This document shows, piece by piece, positions 11,726 through 24,206 of a DNA stretch of 64,000 bases. The position numbers were made by a program, and so were the translations under genes. Each line of letters begins with the position of its first letter. The first letter of the stretch is position 1. This DNA comes from Cercophora sp. LCS_1 (taxonomy: Eukaryota > Ascomycota > Sordariomycetes > Sordariales > Lasiosphaeriaceae). The notes under the pieces were generated by a model, which saw only the letters and a list, made by a program, of their open reading frames with translations, was not told the origin of the DNA and searched no databases. The stretch spans positions 1 through 64,000 of the forward strand of contig JAPZLL010000056.1 in the NCBI GenBank assembly GCA_036250225.1, given 5' to 3'.

Positions 11726-13575
11726 GATGGGCAAGCCACAACGGAAGCCACGGCAACTACCAAGCTGTGTCCCCGGCGATGTGCAGAGTGGTGGACAGGA
11801 GATCTGAGACCCTGAGATAACGGAGACCTATGATCAGCCAAGGGCTCCGGGATCCAAGTGCATTTAACTTGCTGGCCAGAGATGACACTGCGTCTGCCGC
11901 CTTGGCCTCCATGCTCATTGGGGGTCACCCACGATCCGCCGCGTTGATCAGCTATTTAGGGATGTCCAACGGTGGTCTGGGCGCCCAGGCTCTCGTCCCA
12001 ACCTCCATGGCTGGCATTGGCATGGGTTGCCGATATGGGCAGATCTGCGGGGTGGCGCTTCTTCGGACGACGTGGTCCAGCCCTGTTTGCATCTTGCATG
12101 CACAGGAACTGCTAGCTCGTGCCCTGATGCTCGACGAAAACCCACGACGGTCCAGCGCATGTCCGGCCTGCTCGTGAAAGGTGCCGGTGCTCACAGCGAG
12201 CACAACAGTGGCCCGCTGTCGGGCCGCAGATGGCGCTGCCCAAGGCGGAGCGAGCGGGTTGTGGCTTGCGTTCCAGCGACTGTTGGTGCCCGGAGTTGAT
12301 CAGCATGGGCAGGGGTCGGATCCTGTGTGTTTTAGGCACGAATTTGATATTTTGCGGCTGCCCATAGGCTCGGAACGTCCCGAGCACCAAAGCCACACAG
12401 CCTACCCTCACGCGACTGCCTGCCGCATGGGGCCTGCTGGGTCCAATCCACATGCTTCCGTCCAGTCTCCCGCATCGAATGCCGAGCCCACAAAGCCGCC
12501 GTAAGCTGACTGCAGGACTTGGCGTTTTCTTGACGCAAATGCTTGAATTGATAAATGCGACGTCGTGGCGAGGCACCACAACGCGTCTTTTTCTCCGATT
12601 CTGGAACCCTTTCAGAAGCTCGCTCCGCCATCGGATCGTCATCGGGAGGAAGTCGTGAAACCATATCAAGAGCTGACATCTCCCTCAAGGGCATCGCCCT
12701 CGGCCTCTCTTGGCTCTGGTCTTTTGCCCGCTGACGTGCGACCCAAGGTCCTTCAAACGGCGCGTCCGGTTTCACCACCCAAAGTGCGATGTGGCGGGTG
12801 TTCCTCTTCGGATCACTGCAGCCTGTTCCTAGTATCACAGAGCCCTGCAGAGCCTGAGAAAATTTCGACGGTCCCCAACATGAACGAACGGCAAGGGCGA
12901 GCCCCCATAGGCTGCATGCCGCATCCGCAAAATGACCAGGAAGTTGAGCGCACCCCGCTTGCTGACTCCGTCCGAGGAATGTCGGAAGAATGTCTGATTG
13001 GGCGTTTGTCTTGATGCTGTTGACACACGTTCACGGCATGTGAAATGTCTCATTTGAACGGAACGCAAAGTGGTGCTCTCGTTTATCTGACCCGATACGG
13101 CACAGAGGGTTGAGCAAAGTATCGCGGGGGGAAGGCTGGACAACCGACTTTAGCCGCGCTGGGCCAAACCCCTTCCTGGTATTTCCAGTTTGCTGCGCCT
13201 ATTCCGGAATATTTCCGGTCTGTTCGTGAGATCCCGGAGATCGCGGCGATGCAGCCACTCAGCGTCCATCAAAAGGAAGTCCATGATTGGTTGGGGGCGG
13301 CTTGATCGGAGTTAGGCGTTGTCTGGACCACAAATCTCGTCAGCAAACACATTCGCCATCGTCATGTTTTCCGAGCGGGTGTTGTCGTGTGAGGAGATAG
13401 CGATTATGAATCGGGGATATGACGGTTTTGGCTTCGGATATCGATGCGAAGACACGTGTAAACAGGGAGGAAAATGCAAGCTCCCCAAATATAATCAGTC
13501 GAGGTGGCAGCACTCATCCTCAACGCTCTAGGTTTCCGAGCAAATCGATTTCCCGGTATATTGAAATTGCTCAAG
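11726..13575. other. intergenic, no supported gene
   Basis: The first ~200 bases are the 5' flank of the SYG1 homologue. The rest holds only short overlapping ORFs (for example around 12112-12840) with no domain or splice pattern. The last 150 bases, with a CAAATATAATC stretch near 13489, are the likely promoter of the aldo/keto reductase. Confidence 0.5.
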
Positions 13576-14745
13576 ATGGTGTCTGAATCCATCAAATTGC
13601 TTTTCTTTCCGGCCCCGGAGCCGGCAACACCACTCGGGCGATACAGGATTCTCTCCCCCAATGCGTCCATTCGTGTATCACCTCTTCAGCTCGGAACCAT
13701 GTCCCTCGGGACGGCATGGGATGGCATGGGGGCCGTGAGCAAGCAAAAAGCCTTTGAGATCCTCGACGCGTATTTCGATGCCGGCGGAAACTTCTTCGAC
13801 GTGGCGAACGGCTACCAGAACGAACAGTCGGAGGAATGGTTGGGTGAATGGATGGAGATCCGTGGGGTCCGTGATCGCTGTGTTATCGCCACCAAGTACA
13901 CAGCAGACTACCGCATGCATACTTTGGGCAAGGGAAATGCTGTGAACTTTGGTGGCAACTCCAAGATCAGCCTCCACCTCTCGGTCCGCGACTCGCTGCA
14001 GAAACTCCGGACAGACCGGATCGACATCTTGTATCTGCATTGGTGGGATTATACCGCATCGGTCGAGGAAGTGATGGACTCTCTACACCTGATCGTGCAG
14101 CAAGGCAAAGCCCTGTACCTCGGAGTCAGTAACACGCCGGCCTGGATTGTAGCCGCTGCCAACACTTACGCCAAAGTGCACGGGAAGACGCCGTTCGTTG
14201 TGTACCAGGGAGCATGGTCACCCACCCTCCGAGACATGGAGCGTGAGGTTGTCCCAATGGCTCGAAAGTTTGGGATCGCCATTTCAACGTACGGGTCTGC
14301 CGGCTCGGGAAAATACAAGACGAAGTCGCAAATCGAAGAGCGAGCGGCAGATCCGACGGACAGCCAGGTCTTCCGCCATTCCATGGGACAGACTGAGGTG
14401 GAAGCAAAGATGAGCGTTGTTCTTGAGAAGATTGCTGGTCAAGTCGGCGTCCGGAGCCTGACTGCCGTTGCCATTGCCTACGTGCTAGCAAAAACTCCAT
14501 ACGTCTTCCCGGTCATTGGAGGTCGCAAGGTCGAACATCTGATGGAAAACATCGAAGCGCTGAAGATTCGTCTGACGGAAGAGCAAATCGCCGAGATCGA
14601 GTCAGTCGACAACTTCGACTTTGGTTGGCCGCTCAATGTCGCTGGAGGGGATGTGCATCGAACGGGTCATCTGAATGCGAATCTTGCGTCCTCTGCACAT
14701 GTGGATGTAGTTCTTGATCCAAGGGCAATCGGATATTCGGGATAA
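13576..14745 (+). CDS. aldo/keto reductase, AKR9-like (aryl-alcohol dehydrogenase / norsolorinate-reductase type)
   Basis: An intronless frame of 389 aa from ATG 13576. An in-frame extension to 13504 exists, but the family typically starts just before the PAPEPATPLGRYR motif. The NADPH-dependent TIM-barrel tetrad is visible: Asp75 (FFDVANGY), Tyr80, Lys107 (VIATKY) and His155 (LYLHWWDY). Cofactor-binding elements SNTPAW and IGGRKVEHL are present. The family reduces aldehydes and ketones, and in fungi often serves aromatic degradation or secondary metabolism. The usual APW-GVLGGG stretch after beta-7 is replaced by STYGSAGSGKYKTK. It stands alone; no biosynthetic partners are adjacent, so the substrate cannot be inferred. 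Confidence 0.92.
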   Translation: MVSESIKLLFFPAPEPATPLGRYRILSPNASIRVSPLQLGTMSLGTAWDGMGAVSKQKAFEILDAYFDAGGNFFDVANGYQNEQSEEWLGEWMEIRGVRDRCVIATKYTADYRMHTLGKGNAVNFGGNSKISLHLSVRDSLQKLRTDRIDILYLHWWDYTASVEEVMDSLHLIVQQGKALYLGVSNTPAWIVAAANTYAKVHGKTPFVVYQGAWSPTLRDMEREVVPMARKFGIAISTYGSAGSGKYKTKSQIEERAADPTDSQVFRHSMGQTEVEAKMSVVLEKIAGQVGVRSLTAVAIAYVLAKTPYVFPVIGGRKVEHLMENIEALKIRLTEEQIAEIESVDNFDFGWPLNVAGGDVHRTGHLNANLASSAHVDVVLDPRAIGYSG

Positions 14746-17404
14746 GACAGCTGGGAGGATGAAGCACTAAATCATGGGAAAGTGACGGACGGAGGTGAAA
14801 TCAGATGAAATCTTGAGACGAAAGGCACGACCTGTTGTCACGAACTCGTTGGGAACTCTGGCATGGCGCAAAACCGGCAGCAGAAATGGCAAATGCGACT
14901 CAACAAGACTGGCGATTGCAATTACATGGAGTTATTAGTTATCGTAACCAACATGGAGTCGGGTAGATATGAAGCCCAAAACGTATCTCGACGTTGTCGC
15001 TACGGAAGTATGAAGGTGAGGTGTTCGTCATATTTATGTGAAGCATTCTTCACCCTGCTCGACGATCGCAATGAGCCCCTTTTCTCATTAATGGCTGATT
15101 GAAATAAGTTATGAGTCGATGTTGTAGTTGGGGCGCGCGTACTGTCCTGGATTTTCTGTCTTCCATGGGTCTGGAGATGTCAACACCAGCCCGTTACGTC
15201 TCTTCTCAGGAGGTCAACACGGCACAGGACCGATTTCCCTCGACGCGGAAATCCAGGCAAACCCCTTGCTAACATGAACACTGTCATCTCGAACCCATTG
15301 TTTCGTCTCACTCAATTCCAGTCGTGGGCGCCAAAGTGATGTGGTGAGACCGGTTGAGCGCTCAACGGCCACATGGTCATACTCCATCACATGTCTCATG
15401 ACGGAATCACATTTGCACGAAAGGTTCGGATGAGGGCAATGTCATGGGCTTCTCTGGCTTTTGCTGGGCGACAAGCTGAAACAGAGGCCTAGGGCACATG
15501 GCCGCGGCCAAGGGGGGGTTGGTGTGAGCGGGAGGGAGCCGCCACCACCCAAGAATAGCACACGCGCGAACCCTAGGAAATCTGTACCTGCAGCACCGAT
15601 GCGCGAGCTGCACAACAGGGTCGGAGGGGGTCAACCTTATCCCTATTATCCGTGGATGGAGCGGATTTGCATCGCTGGGTCAGGTAAATGGAGCACAAGA
15701 CAAGCATTGAAGTTGCAATGTTGGGCTCGATACGAAGACGTTGCGTCCCTTTTAAGCGCCCGCGCAGACGTTGTCCCACCGAAATTGTTCGATAACCACG
15801 AGCGATAGACTTGGACAGCGACCGATATTCGGGCGAAGCAATTGGCCAGGAGGATGCCGTTGCGAATGGGACAAAGTTGACGCCCGTCGCAGGTAGCATC
15901 TGATGGGGGTCGACAGTGAAAACCCCACGGCCCTTGATGCTGGCGGCCTAGGAACCCCTCGGTCGCAAGTCGCAAGAGTGTGTGGGCGGGCGTGCCCCTT
16001 TGCCATTTGGCGCTGGGACACGGAGTTCTTTCCCCTGTCTCGAGTTCGACATTTGGTGGGGTAACTGTGGCTTGAACGATCTTTTTCGGCTTGAACCGAT
16101 CGCGCTAGAGCCCTAAGTGGGCAAAGTGCGGCGGTGCATGTGGCTGCTTGGGGTCGCTATCAGAACCCCTGTTGTCGCAGAGTCGCAAAGTCTCCATGCG
16201 TTGCATGGGTGCTCTTAGCGCAGAGCGAAGCTGCCCCTCTTTGTCCATCGCGACCTTGAAGCGTTCCAGCGCGACGGGAACGGTCATTTTGATTCGAAAG
16301 AGAGGTGTCATTTGATGGCGGAGGGCATTTTCTTCTTGGTTTCTCTGGACCACTCGATGCTCTGTGAGTCGTTTGGGCACAATTGGATCGTCTTCGATGC
16401 TGCAAAACGACTCGCCAGTTTATCGGGCGGGTGGCCCACACCCCTGGCAAGTGCAGCCAGTGACAGGCATGTTGGAACAGGCGACGCCTCGAATCCCGGA
16501 CGCGTCTCGGCTTCCCGACTTCAAGTGTCACATCGTCGGTCGATCCGACAATGCCATGTCCCTGCGCTGCGCTTTTGCTGCCATTTCCCCAGACGATGAT
16601 ACGAGCGCGCTCGCACAAGCGTTAGCGCTGCAAACAGCTTTGCTCCCCTTATTGCAGCAGTCTCTGTGCGAAACCATCATGCCTCTGCTAACGGCCGGCA
16701 TAACCAGGTGCTCAAACCGCTCCCCCGTCGTCTGTGTCAGGCCCCGGCCGAGAACCTCGTCCCCCGTGCCCCGTCTTCGACGTCGACAACAATGGCGAGC
16801 ATCTCTCCCCATAGCTCCACCCTCACATGGCGCCACTCTCCGGCGCCCAGAGTCTGAGAATGGCTCGTGGGTCCAGGCTGATTGCGCCGTTCCATTGGCT
16901 TGACGTCCTCCTCGTCCCATCTCTCGGGCCATCCTCTCTTTTCATTCGTCTTTCTCCTTGCCGCTCTAGATTGCCGTCGGGTCATATACAAGGTTGTTGA
17001 AGATCTTGATCTGCGTCGCATAACTTTCCTTTGCTTCCTTTCCCCATCGAGACCGGCTGGTCGTTTGGTTTATCCGCCGTTTAATCGCTGGTTTCTATTC
17101 TGGCTACCCCCCACGGGCCTCTAGTCTTCTCTCTCCCCCTCTCCCTCTCTTTTCTTTCTCTGTAACTCTCCTACCATCTCGCTTGGTGGGAAGCTATCGC
17201 AAGTCCTTCCCTTCATCGGGCGGGTCCCGCTTTCTCTTCGACACACTCCTTCACGAACCGACCTGTCCTTACAGATACACTCGCGCGTCGATTCTGCAGC
17301 AGCCGCGGGACGGACGATAATACCGGATGCCTTGGTTATAACGGTGGATTGGGAGAGCTCGAGATTTTGGAAAAGAGGTGGAACACACACACACAACCAT
17401 CAAG
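14746..17404. other. long intergenic region, no supported gene
   Basis: Short ORFs only; none shows a domain or a codon pattern like the neighbours. From about 17120 to 17170 the plus strand is a CT-rich tract and 17380-17395 is a CA run. These fit a fungal promoter/leader for the gene at 17405. Confidence 0.5.
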
Positions 17405-18466
17405 ATGTTTTGGCAAAGAACGCTTGTCGCCTCTCTCCTGGCGTCGGGGGCGCAAGCGACGGGGATTGGGCAGTTGATCGCTGAGGGCATGTCACGCAAC
17501 AGCCCGTCAGTCGAGAGGAGGATGCAGGAGATCGCAAAGTCGAGCATACTCGCGAGGGGATACATCGAGACACGACAAGCGGTAAACGCGGGTGTCATGC
17601 TCAATCCTGACGGCACTGTCAACATGGCGGCTTGGGATGCGGCGGCGAACCAGGCATGCATCGACTCGCTCCGACAACTTCCGCAGGCGTCCAACCCATC
17701 GGGCACCTGCGTCTGCTACAATCTCCCCGCTCTTGATAACCGGACGGGAACCTTCCAAGCCGACCTCAGGTTATACCGGCTGGGTCTTCCGACGGGCGAT
17801 TTCCAGGGCATTCCTCCTGAGAACATCCAGGTTGGTCTGAGCTACCGGGGCGCGTCGGTCTCTCCTATCAGCGCAGCAAGAGGTTCGGCTTCAGGGACAA
17901 CGCCCCCAACTCGCGCCGCCGGAAATGCCGTTCTTTCGGCGAGGCAGCAGATCAACGAGACGCTTGAGCTTCTCCAGACGTACCTTTTTGTCGGCCAGAT
18001 TGACCGCGACCAAATGACAACAGGCATAACAATGTGAGTTCACTCGACGACAGCCCATTCTGGGCTCAGCTAACAACTTCATAGGGCTGAACTCCAGGCT
18101 CTGGTCATGCCTGTGCTCACTCTCAGCGGCGTCAACGGCCAAGGGCGAACAGTCAGCACCAACGTATCCTCGAACGAAGCCGCTTTCGTCACGGGTGTCT
18201 TTTCGCAAGAGATTGTGATGAGCCCCTTCCGATTGGCCGAGCTCGCCGTCGAGGACGAAGTTGCCCGTCTGCGGAACGGGACGACAGCATTTGTGCTTCC
18301 AGGAGTCCAGATCATGATCTTTCCCATCGGTCTTGTCGTCACCGGGCTCTGGACCATCATTGGCGTTAGTGCCTACGCCTTTGGAACCTACAACCGCTAC
18401 AACTTCAGGGAGGCCTATAGACGCCGGGTGCAACGAGTCGAGAAGGGCGCTGCGGCGCGGATATGA
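17405..18466 (+). CDS. conserved fungal-type membrane-anchored secreted protein (336 aa)
   Basis: Two exons, 17405-18033 and 18085-18466, with a 51-nt intron (GTGAGT, CTAAC, ATAG). The sum is exactly 337 codons. The start at 17405 (CAAGATG) gives a clear signal peptide (MFWQRTLVASLLASGAQA); an upstream in-frame start would bury it. The mature part has paired cysteines in SGTCVCYNLP, an N-glycosylation-type NRTG, and NGTT near the end. A single membrane segment follows (around residues 283-305, FPIGLVVTGLWTIIGVSAYA), then a short basic tail (YRRRVQRVEK). This predicts a type I surface or secretory-pathway protein with a long lumenal domain. No enzymatic motif was recognised. Confidence 0.85.
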
Positions 18467-19706
18467 GCGCGCCTCCCTTACGACAAACCACACAATTTCT
18501 CCCTCGATCGCGCTTGACGCCGAGCTATGAAACATCACATCTCCTTGACCATCTCCACACATCATAATACCCCAGAGCTGTGGATATCCCTTCCGCGCCC
18601 ATTTTCTTGCAGCATCATTTTATTCATTCTTGCTGGGAATACCCAGGCCATTATTGTTGCCACATAGCGGTCCTACAAAACACTGTACATAGCGTCGTCG
18701 CGCGCCTGTTGCCGGCGATTAGACATAGATGTCAATACAAAGCAGTAAAACATCATTTTGACTTTGTGATGGTGGTTGGTTGATGTGTCACTAACAGGTT
18801 TTCACTGAATCCTTCACTAGAGTTGTTAGTGCCGAATCTCCTGCCCCATCCCACCAACCCCTGTCGAATGGTCCAGACCGCTGCGGCATTCCACCCTGGC
18901 CACGCTCAATCTGAAACACTTCGCCTCGCCGCACCTCGACATTTCATGCATCGATGTGTCGGCCGCCCCATGCCACTGCCCCAGCCGTTTCTTAGTCATG
19001 GAGCTGCACGTCAGCTTGACTCGATCAACGGGGGAATCCTTCCTCATGTCATCATCATATCCATGGAAGTACGCGTCGTTTTCCATCAGCAGGACGTTGC
19101 ATCGTGGCCACGAGGACGACACCTCCGCCAAGGCTTGCCAAACTCAATCGGACTTGATGTCGAGAATTTCGGTCCGCCGGTGTTGCACAATAGCCATCAT
19201 TCTGTTTTACTCTCGTTTTCTTTTTTGGGATGGGGTGGATCAGTGATGGAATGCCAAGACACCGCAAGAGCCGCATTGCTCCTTTCCCACTTCTGTCGCT
19301 TCTTGACAGGCGTCCCGATGTCTGGTACCCCAGGCGCATGAACGGGTGGAGGTTCCCTTTTGGCTGGGCGCCGCCCATGGCATGGAGCAACGCAGTCGAT
19401 GACGGTTGCTCTGTTCCGGTCCCGCCTTGCCGAACACCGATACGGCGTTTACAGTTTGCGGGGCCTGGGATGGGCGTTTGAGGAACTGTACCGGTTGTAT
19501 GCTCTCTTTTTTTCTCCCTCTGCTGGATTTCTCTTTTTTTTTTCCCGGCTTTGCAAAGTTGCAAGCTATTACTCTTGTTTCCTTAGTCCGAAAGTCGGGG
19601 GCGCCACTGGTTGGTTTTCGCTTGTGATCTCGGGTTCGGTGTCTTTTCTGGTTGTCCCTGGCTGGACTGTTGTTCTTTTGTGGTGTTTTTGGAAGAGAAC
19701 GGACAG
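18467..19706. other. intergenic, no supported gene
   Basis: 3' flank of the preceding gene, then T-rich stretches (around 19508-19545 and 19655-19690) that look like the leader/promoter of the coiled-coil gene. No domain-bearing ORF. Confidence 0.5.
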
Positions 19707-22632
19707 ATGGCCAGTGGCCTTGTTGCAAAGATGGACGTCTCGGTGCTTGTCGCGCAGATGCACGACACGTTGTCGACCATCAATACCACCATTGCTTCGC
19801 TGACGACGGCGGAGCATGATCACAGGCTTGATGAGCTAGAGGCTAGGCGAGATAGTACCATCCAGTCGCTGGTGGCGGCGTTTACGGCCGAGGCCGAGGC
19901 GGTTGAGCACCAGAGACAAGTCGAGAGGCAGGAGATTGCGGAGCGCCGACGACGAGAGGATGAGGAACGCGAGAGGAGACGGAGACAGGAGGATGAGGAG
20001 CTGGAGATGCGCGATCGGAGGCAGGATGAAGAGTTGGATAACAAGTTGAAGGACGAGACAAGGGGTGTGGAGGAGGAAACGGATGAGATGATGAACCAGG
20101 TTGAGGAGGAGGCGGAGAGGTTCATCGAGGAGGGCAGGGCGAGACTGCGCGCCTTGGAGGAGCGAAGAAAGGTGTGTTTTTTTTATGGTTGCGATGTGAT
20201 GGGGGCGATGCTGACAGGCACAGGAACTCAATCGTCTCATCGACGAACAGCTGAAGATGCCGCTCCCCGCTGTGCCGACGCGGGCAAGAAGAGGCACTCG
20301 TACCGGCTCATTCCCGCCGGTCGTGGCCGTAGAGAGTAAGCCCTCGGAGGTGGCCCCGCCGGTAGCGCCCGTCAGTAACCCTGGTGTCAAGGCTCGTGAA
20401 CACGACGCCCGCGACGACAGTCCCGCGCCGGCGGGCCGCAGCCGACGGGGCTCAACGCCTGAGCTTGCGAGGTTCCAAGCCGCCGTGCAGCGGTTGAAGA
20501 ATATCGTTTCGGAACGGCCGGGCGCCGAGGAGGGGGCGCGGCCCGAATCGCCTGTTGCGCAGAGGAAGCTCGTCGAGGAGCCTAAGGAGAGTCCGAAGTT
20601 GGCGGCGCCGGCCGAGCCACAAGAAGCGCCGGTTGCCAAGAATGGGGAGCCATCTTTCGAGAGCGTTCACGATGAGATTCACGATGACAGGGTAGCGGAG
20701 GTGGAGGACACCCAGGAGCCCCTGCGTCCGGCTTCTCTGGAGGTCGTGAACAATGTTTCCATCGTCCCGTTCGCTGAGCCCGTCTTCAAAGAGGTCCAGT
20801 ATGAAGTCGCCGAAGTCGGAGCGCAAGAGGGAGAGAGCGGGTCGGAGTCTGAGAACGAAGAAGTACATGAGGTGCATGATCGGGGGATCGTTTTGACCGG
20901 GCTTGTGAAGGAGGTTGTCCTCTCTCCTGTCCCCGAGGAGGTGGAGGCCGCGCTTGAGGCCGCGCCGTTCCCTAGCTGGTCGGAGGAGCAGCTCACGCTT
21001 GGCGCCGAGGACAGCTTCGGCGTTGAGGCCGGGCCTGGCGTCGCGGCGGACAGCCTCGGAATTGTTCACTCGCAGCCATCTGAGGTTGACCGTTCGATGG
21101 ATGACCTGGTGTCAAAGGTCGCTGAGACAGCGGAAGTGTTCTCGTCGGCCGAAGCATTTGCCACTCAACAGGTCCCGGAGCCCGTCGCATCTGCCCCCCA
21201 GCATCACGGAGATGAGGAGGCTACCGTCTCTCAGGTCCATGAAACTGAGGCAGCCTCCCAGCATGCCGTTGAAGAGGAGAGCGTCGTACTGGAGCAAGCT
21301 AAGCATGTCGCTCTGCCAGAAGTCCGCACAGAAATGCCCGGGCTTGATCATGCGACGGAGGGTCGCTTGGAAGAGAGCGATCTGGACGAAGAAACCGATC
21401 TGCCTGACCATGATCAAGCGCCACGAACTCCAACCGACTGGCCTCTCCGCAAGGAATCCGAGAAGCTGTATGAGGAACTGCGAGTTGCCACCGGCAATCA
21501 CGACGAGCAGCATTTGGCGCCGGCGCTGCCCATCGTTCGGCCGCAGTTGGTCCCAACAGGCAGCACTACTGACACCGACTCCCAAGTCTTTGTCACCCCG
21601 CTCGCCTCGGCAGGCTTCCGGTCGCCGCCGATTCTCGAACAGTCGAAGAGCCTGGCGGATGACCTTGACGACGACAACGAGAGCAATTATGATGAGGATC
21701 ATCACGACTACGCAACCCAGCCGGCGATCCAGTACCAGTTCCAGGAGGAGCAGGCGACTACCGTCCATGGGCAGGACAATCTCTTTGACTATGACGACAA
21801 CAGCGACCGGTCGATTGACACCCGAAGCCACTCTCCCTTCCCGGAAACCGAGGTCGAGTACGCAGCGCCGGCAGCGGTTTTACAGCAAGCCGCCGATGTC
21901 CCGTCTCACAACGAAGAGCCTACAATGCCCCTGCCCACTGAGGACGGCTTGACGGAGACAAAGGCCGACTGGGCACCGTCAACCTCTGACTCTCCCAGCA
22001 CTCTGGCAACCCCGCCGCAAACCCAGCCCGACACGGCCAACACCACCCCGCTATCGCCCGAGTCCCCTCTCGCCAACCATAAAGGCCTCTCCGCAAGCCG
22101 CCACAACCCTGAACGGCCACAGACACCTCCCCAACAGCGCCCGCATTCTTACGCCACACCAGACACCGACTTCCAACCCCGCGATGTAACCCATATCCCG
22201 TGGCACTCCCGCAACACGTCAACCCCGCAATCCCTCCGCAGCCAGAGCACCCTTGAGTCGTCTCCCTCTTCATCTCCAGTGCAAACTCACTCCCACGGCC
22301 ATCATGACCCCGTCATCCGCCACAGCTGGTCGACCGGAAGCGGTCGTCAGCGGGGAGACTCGGTCCTGACTCAAAACAGCTACCCGGACGCCAAGGACTG
22401 GCAGAGACGTGAGATCGCCACTGAGGAAATCACTCCGGCCACGAACACGTTGTTCCAGCGCATGCGTAACGTGTTTGAACAGCCCGCTTCAAGGGAGAGA
22501 TCTGCCTCCCCGGTCTGGGGCAAGGGTGTGGCTGAGAGCCCGAACAGCAAGAGGCCGTATCACGAGAACGAACAAGAGGACGAGGGCGACGAAAGAAGTG
22601 CTCTGCTTGGATCAACCTCGGCTTCGGGTTGA
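19707..22632 (+). CDS. large coiled-coil and disordered acidic protein (957 aa)
   Basis: Two exons, 19707-20171 and 20224-22632, with a 52-nt intron (GTGTGT...CTGACAGGCACAG). Both are phase 0 and together give 957 codons plus stop. The ATG at 19707 was chosen (MASGLVAKMDVSVLV); ATG 19731 is an alternative. Residues ~35-160 are a long charged coiled coil rich in Glu/Arg heptads (ERQEIAERRRREDEERERRR). The rest is low-complexity, acidic and Ser/Pro-rich with many Glu-Glu and Asp-Asp runs, as in fungal scaffold or trafficking proteins. The C-terminus DERSALLGSTSASG contains an acidic di-leucine pattern (ExxxLL), a possible sorting signal. No enzymatic domain; function unknown. Confidence 0.85.
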
Positions 22633-23345
22633 CCACGCTCGGGCGAAGCGGGGGCTGAAGTGACGCTGACACGGCTTGAGAGGCAGGTCAGTGTTGATGA
22701 TGAGGTGGAGGGACTTGAAGGGCCACCAGTTGGAAGTGAGTTGAGGCTGGCTTGGTTCTGGGTTGAAGGATGGAGAGCGAGGGTTAGGGCCAGTGGTGAT
22801 GCGGTGGAGATGAATCGGTGGGAGGGTAGGTTTGATTGGATGGCGGCCGAGAATAACGTACCTGTTATTGTGGCGGGCATTCCGGGCGTGTTGAAGGGGG
22901 TCAAGAGGGGGAGGAGGAAGAGTGTTAGATGGGCATAGAGTTAGTTCATACACGGTAATTTGAGGTTAGACCAATGGTATTGGAATACGATTGTGCGAGG
23001 AAGCCTGCCTGGGTGGTGAGCATCGAGATGCGCACGTGCCGCCCCCTTTTTGCCATCCTCAACATGCCCATGTCATGCATGGGTGTTTTGACACCGCTGG
23101 GGACATAAACTCATGGTTTGGGAGGGAACAGAGCAAGAAATTGGTCATAGGGTCGTGTTGCCACGTCACATTACATGGGGGACAAAGAGTCAATCAAGCT
23201 TATGCTTTTTTTTTTTTTTTTTTTTTTTTGAAAAGTTTGGTGTATTTTTTATGAGTCCTGTTCATGTTAGCAAACAAGGGGGGGTACCATATTACTTACC
23301 TGATCATCCAACAGATCTCTCAAACGCTCCGGTCAATCAAAAGCG
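22633..23345. other. intergenic, convergent 3' ends
   Basis: 3' flanks of the coiled-coil gene and of the minus-strand RING gene. A T-run of about 23 bases lies at 23207-23229. No gene seen; the open frame across 22660-22938 has no family resemblance. Confidence 0.5.
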
Positions 23346-24029
23346 TTAAATCACCCCGTGCAAATCCTCCTCAAGATCCATGTTGTCCCCAGGGTCCGAA
23401 AACTCCAAAGACGGTGCCGGACTTGTGTTCACGTCGCGAGAGGAGATAACGTCGAACGAGCCCTCATCCACTTCCGCCTCCTGCTGCGTAATCTCCTCAG
23501 ACCCATCGCTCAGCGTAAAATCCGACGCGTCTCTAATCTCGTTCTCGAATTCCTCATCCTCCATCCAGCCTGGCGATCTGGAAGCAAGCGAACCACGCGG
23601 CGGTGTTACAGACCGGCGCAGCACACAACCGTCGCACAAGTCGGCGATGGAACCGCCCTCTGGGATAGTCAGTGTTTTGAACGCAGGAGAATCAACCATG
23701 TGAAAGGCGGTTGTTTCGGGTATGGGGAGGGGTGTGATGGTGTGGCTGCAGTGGGGATGGTAGACGGGGGCTCGGCAAACGGGACAGGTGGGGAGGCTTG
23801 CGTCGTCGCGCTGGCAGAGGAAGTCTAGCCAGCACCGGGCGCCGAGCATGTGGCCGCAGGGGAGGGCGACGGCGGGGTGGGAAGCGGCGGGAGGGGTGGA
23901 TGTGGGAGGGGCCAAGATGCGGAGGGGGTTGAGGCAGATGGTGCAGTCGCCGACCGGGGCAGCGGTGGTTGGTGGTGGTGGGGTAATGTGCCACGCTTTG
24001 ACGCGGTGCCAGAGGGAGATGAGATCCAT
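23346..24029 (-). CDS. RING-finger protein with one altered zinc ligand (RING gene 1)
   Basis: A single exon of 227 aa, ATG at 24029. After an N-terminal block shared with its neighbours (SLWHRVKAWHI) comes a RING-type finger: CTIC at about residues 29-32, then CGHMLGARCW, then CPVC. In a canonical C3HC4 RING the pattern is C-x-H-x2-C-x2-C; here the third position is Gly (CGHMLG), so one ligand is missing. The C-terminal ~90 residues are acidic (EEITQQEAEVDEGS, DLEEDLHG). RING proteins usually act as ubiquitin E3 ligases. It is the first of a local family (see 25726, 27160, 29965) and has a TATA-like TATATATAAT about 170 bp upstream. E3 activity is inference. Confidence 0.8.
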   Translation of the reverse strand: MDLISLWHRVKAWHITPPPPTTAAPVGDCTICLNPLRILAPPTSTPPAASHPAVALPCGHMLGARCWLDFLCQRDDASLPTCPVCRAPVYHPHCSHTITPLPIPETTAFHMVDSPAFKTLTIPEGGSIADLCDGCVLRRSVTPPRGSLASRSPGWMEDEEFENEIRDASDFTLSDGSEEITQQEAEVDEGSFDVISSRDVNTSPAPSLEFSDPGDNMDLEEDLHGVI

Positions 24030-24135
24030 CTTAGCGGTGTTAGCGGGGATGGCCCCGTGAACCTGAGAGTTGTTAGTGTGAAGTGGGGGTTGGTAACTTA
24101 CCTGTTTGTGAGGGGAAGTGAGTGACTGGTACTCA

Positions 24136-24206
24136 GGTTGTCGAGCCGCGAGGTGGATGATGAGGAGGAGATGGTCTTACGAGGGATAGTTGGTGGTATA
24201 TATAAT
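24136..24206 (-). promoter_or_regulatory. putative core promoter of RING gene 1
   Basis: It holds TATATATAAT at 24197-24206 and a GAGCCGCGAGGTGGATGATGA block. The block resembles the GAGCCARAGGCTGGATGATGATG block upstream of RING genes 2 and 3, at a similar distance (~110-170 bp) from the start codon. Confidence 0.45.

Noticed and set aside
20452..21831. Two 200-240-aa minus-strand ORFs
   Set aside because: Shadows of the acidic coiled-coil gene; sense strand is spliced and has coding composition.
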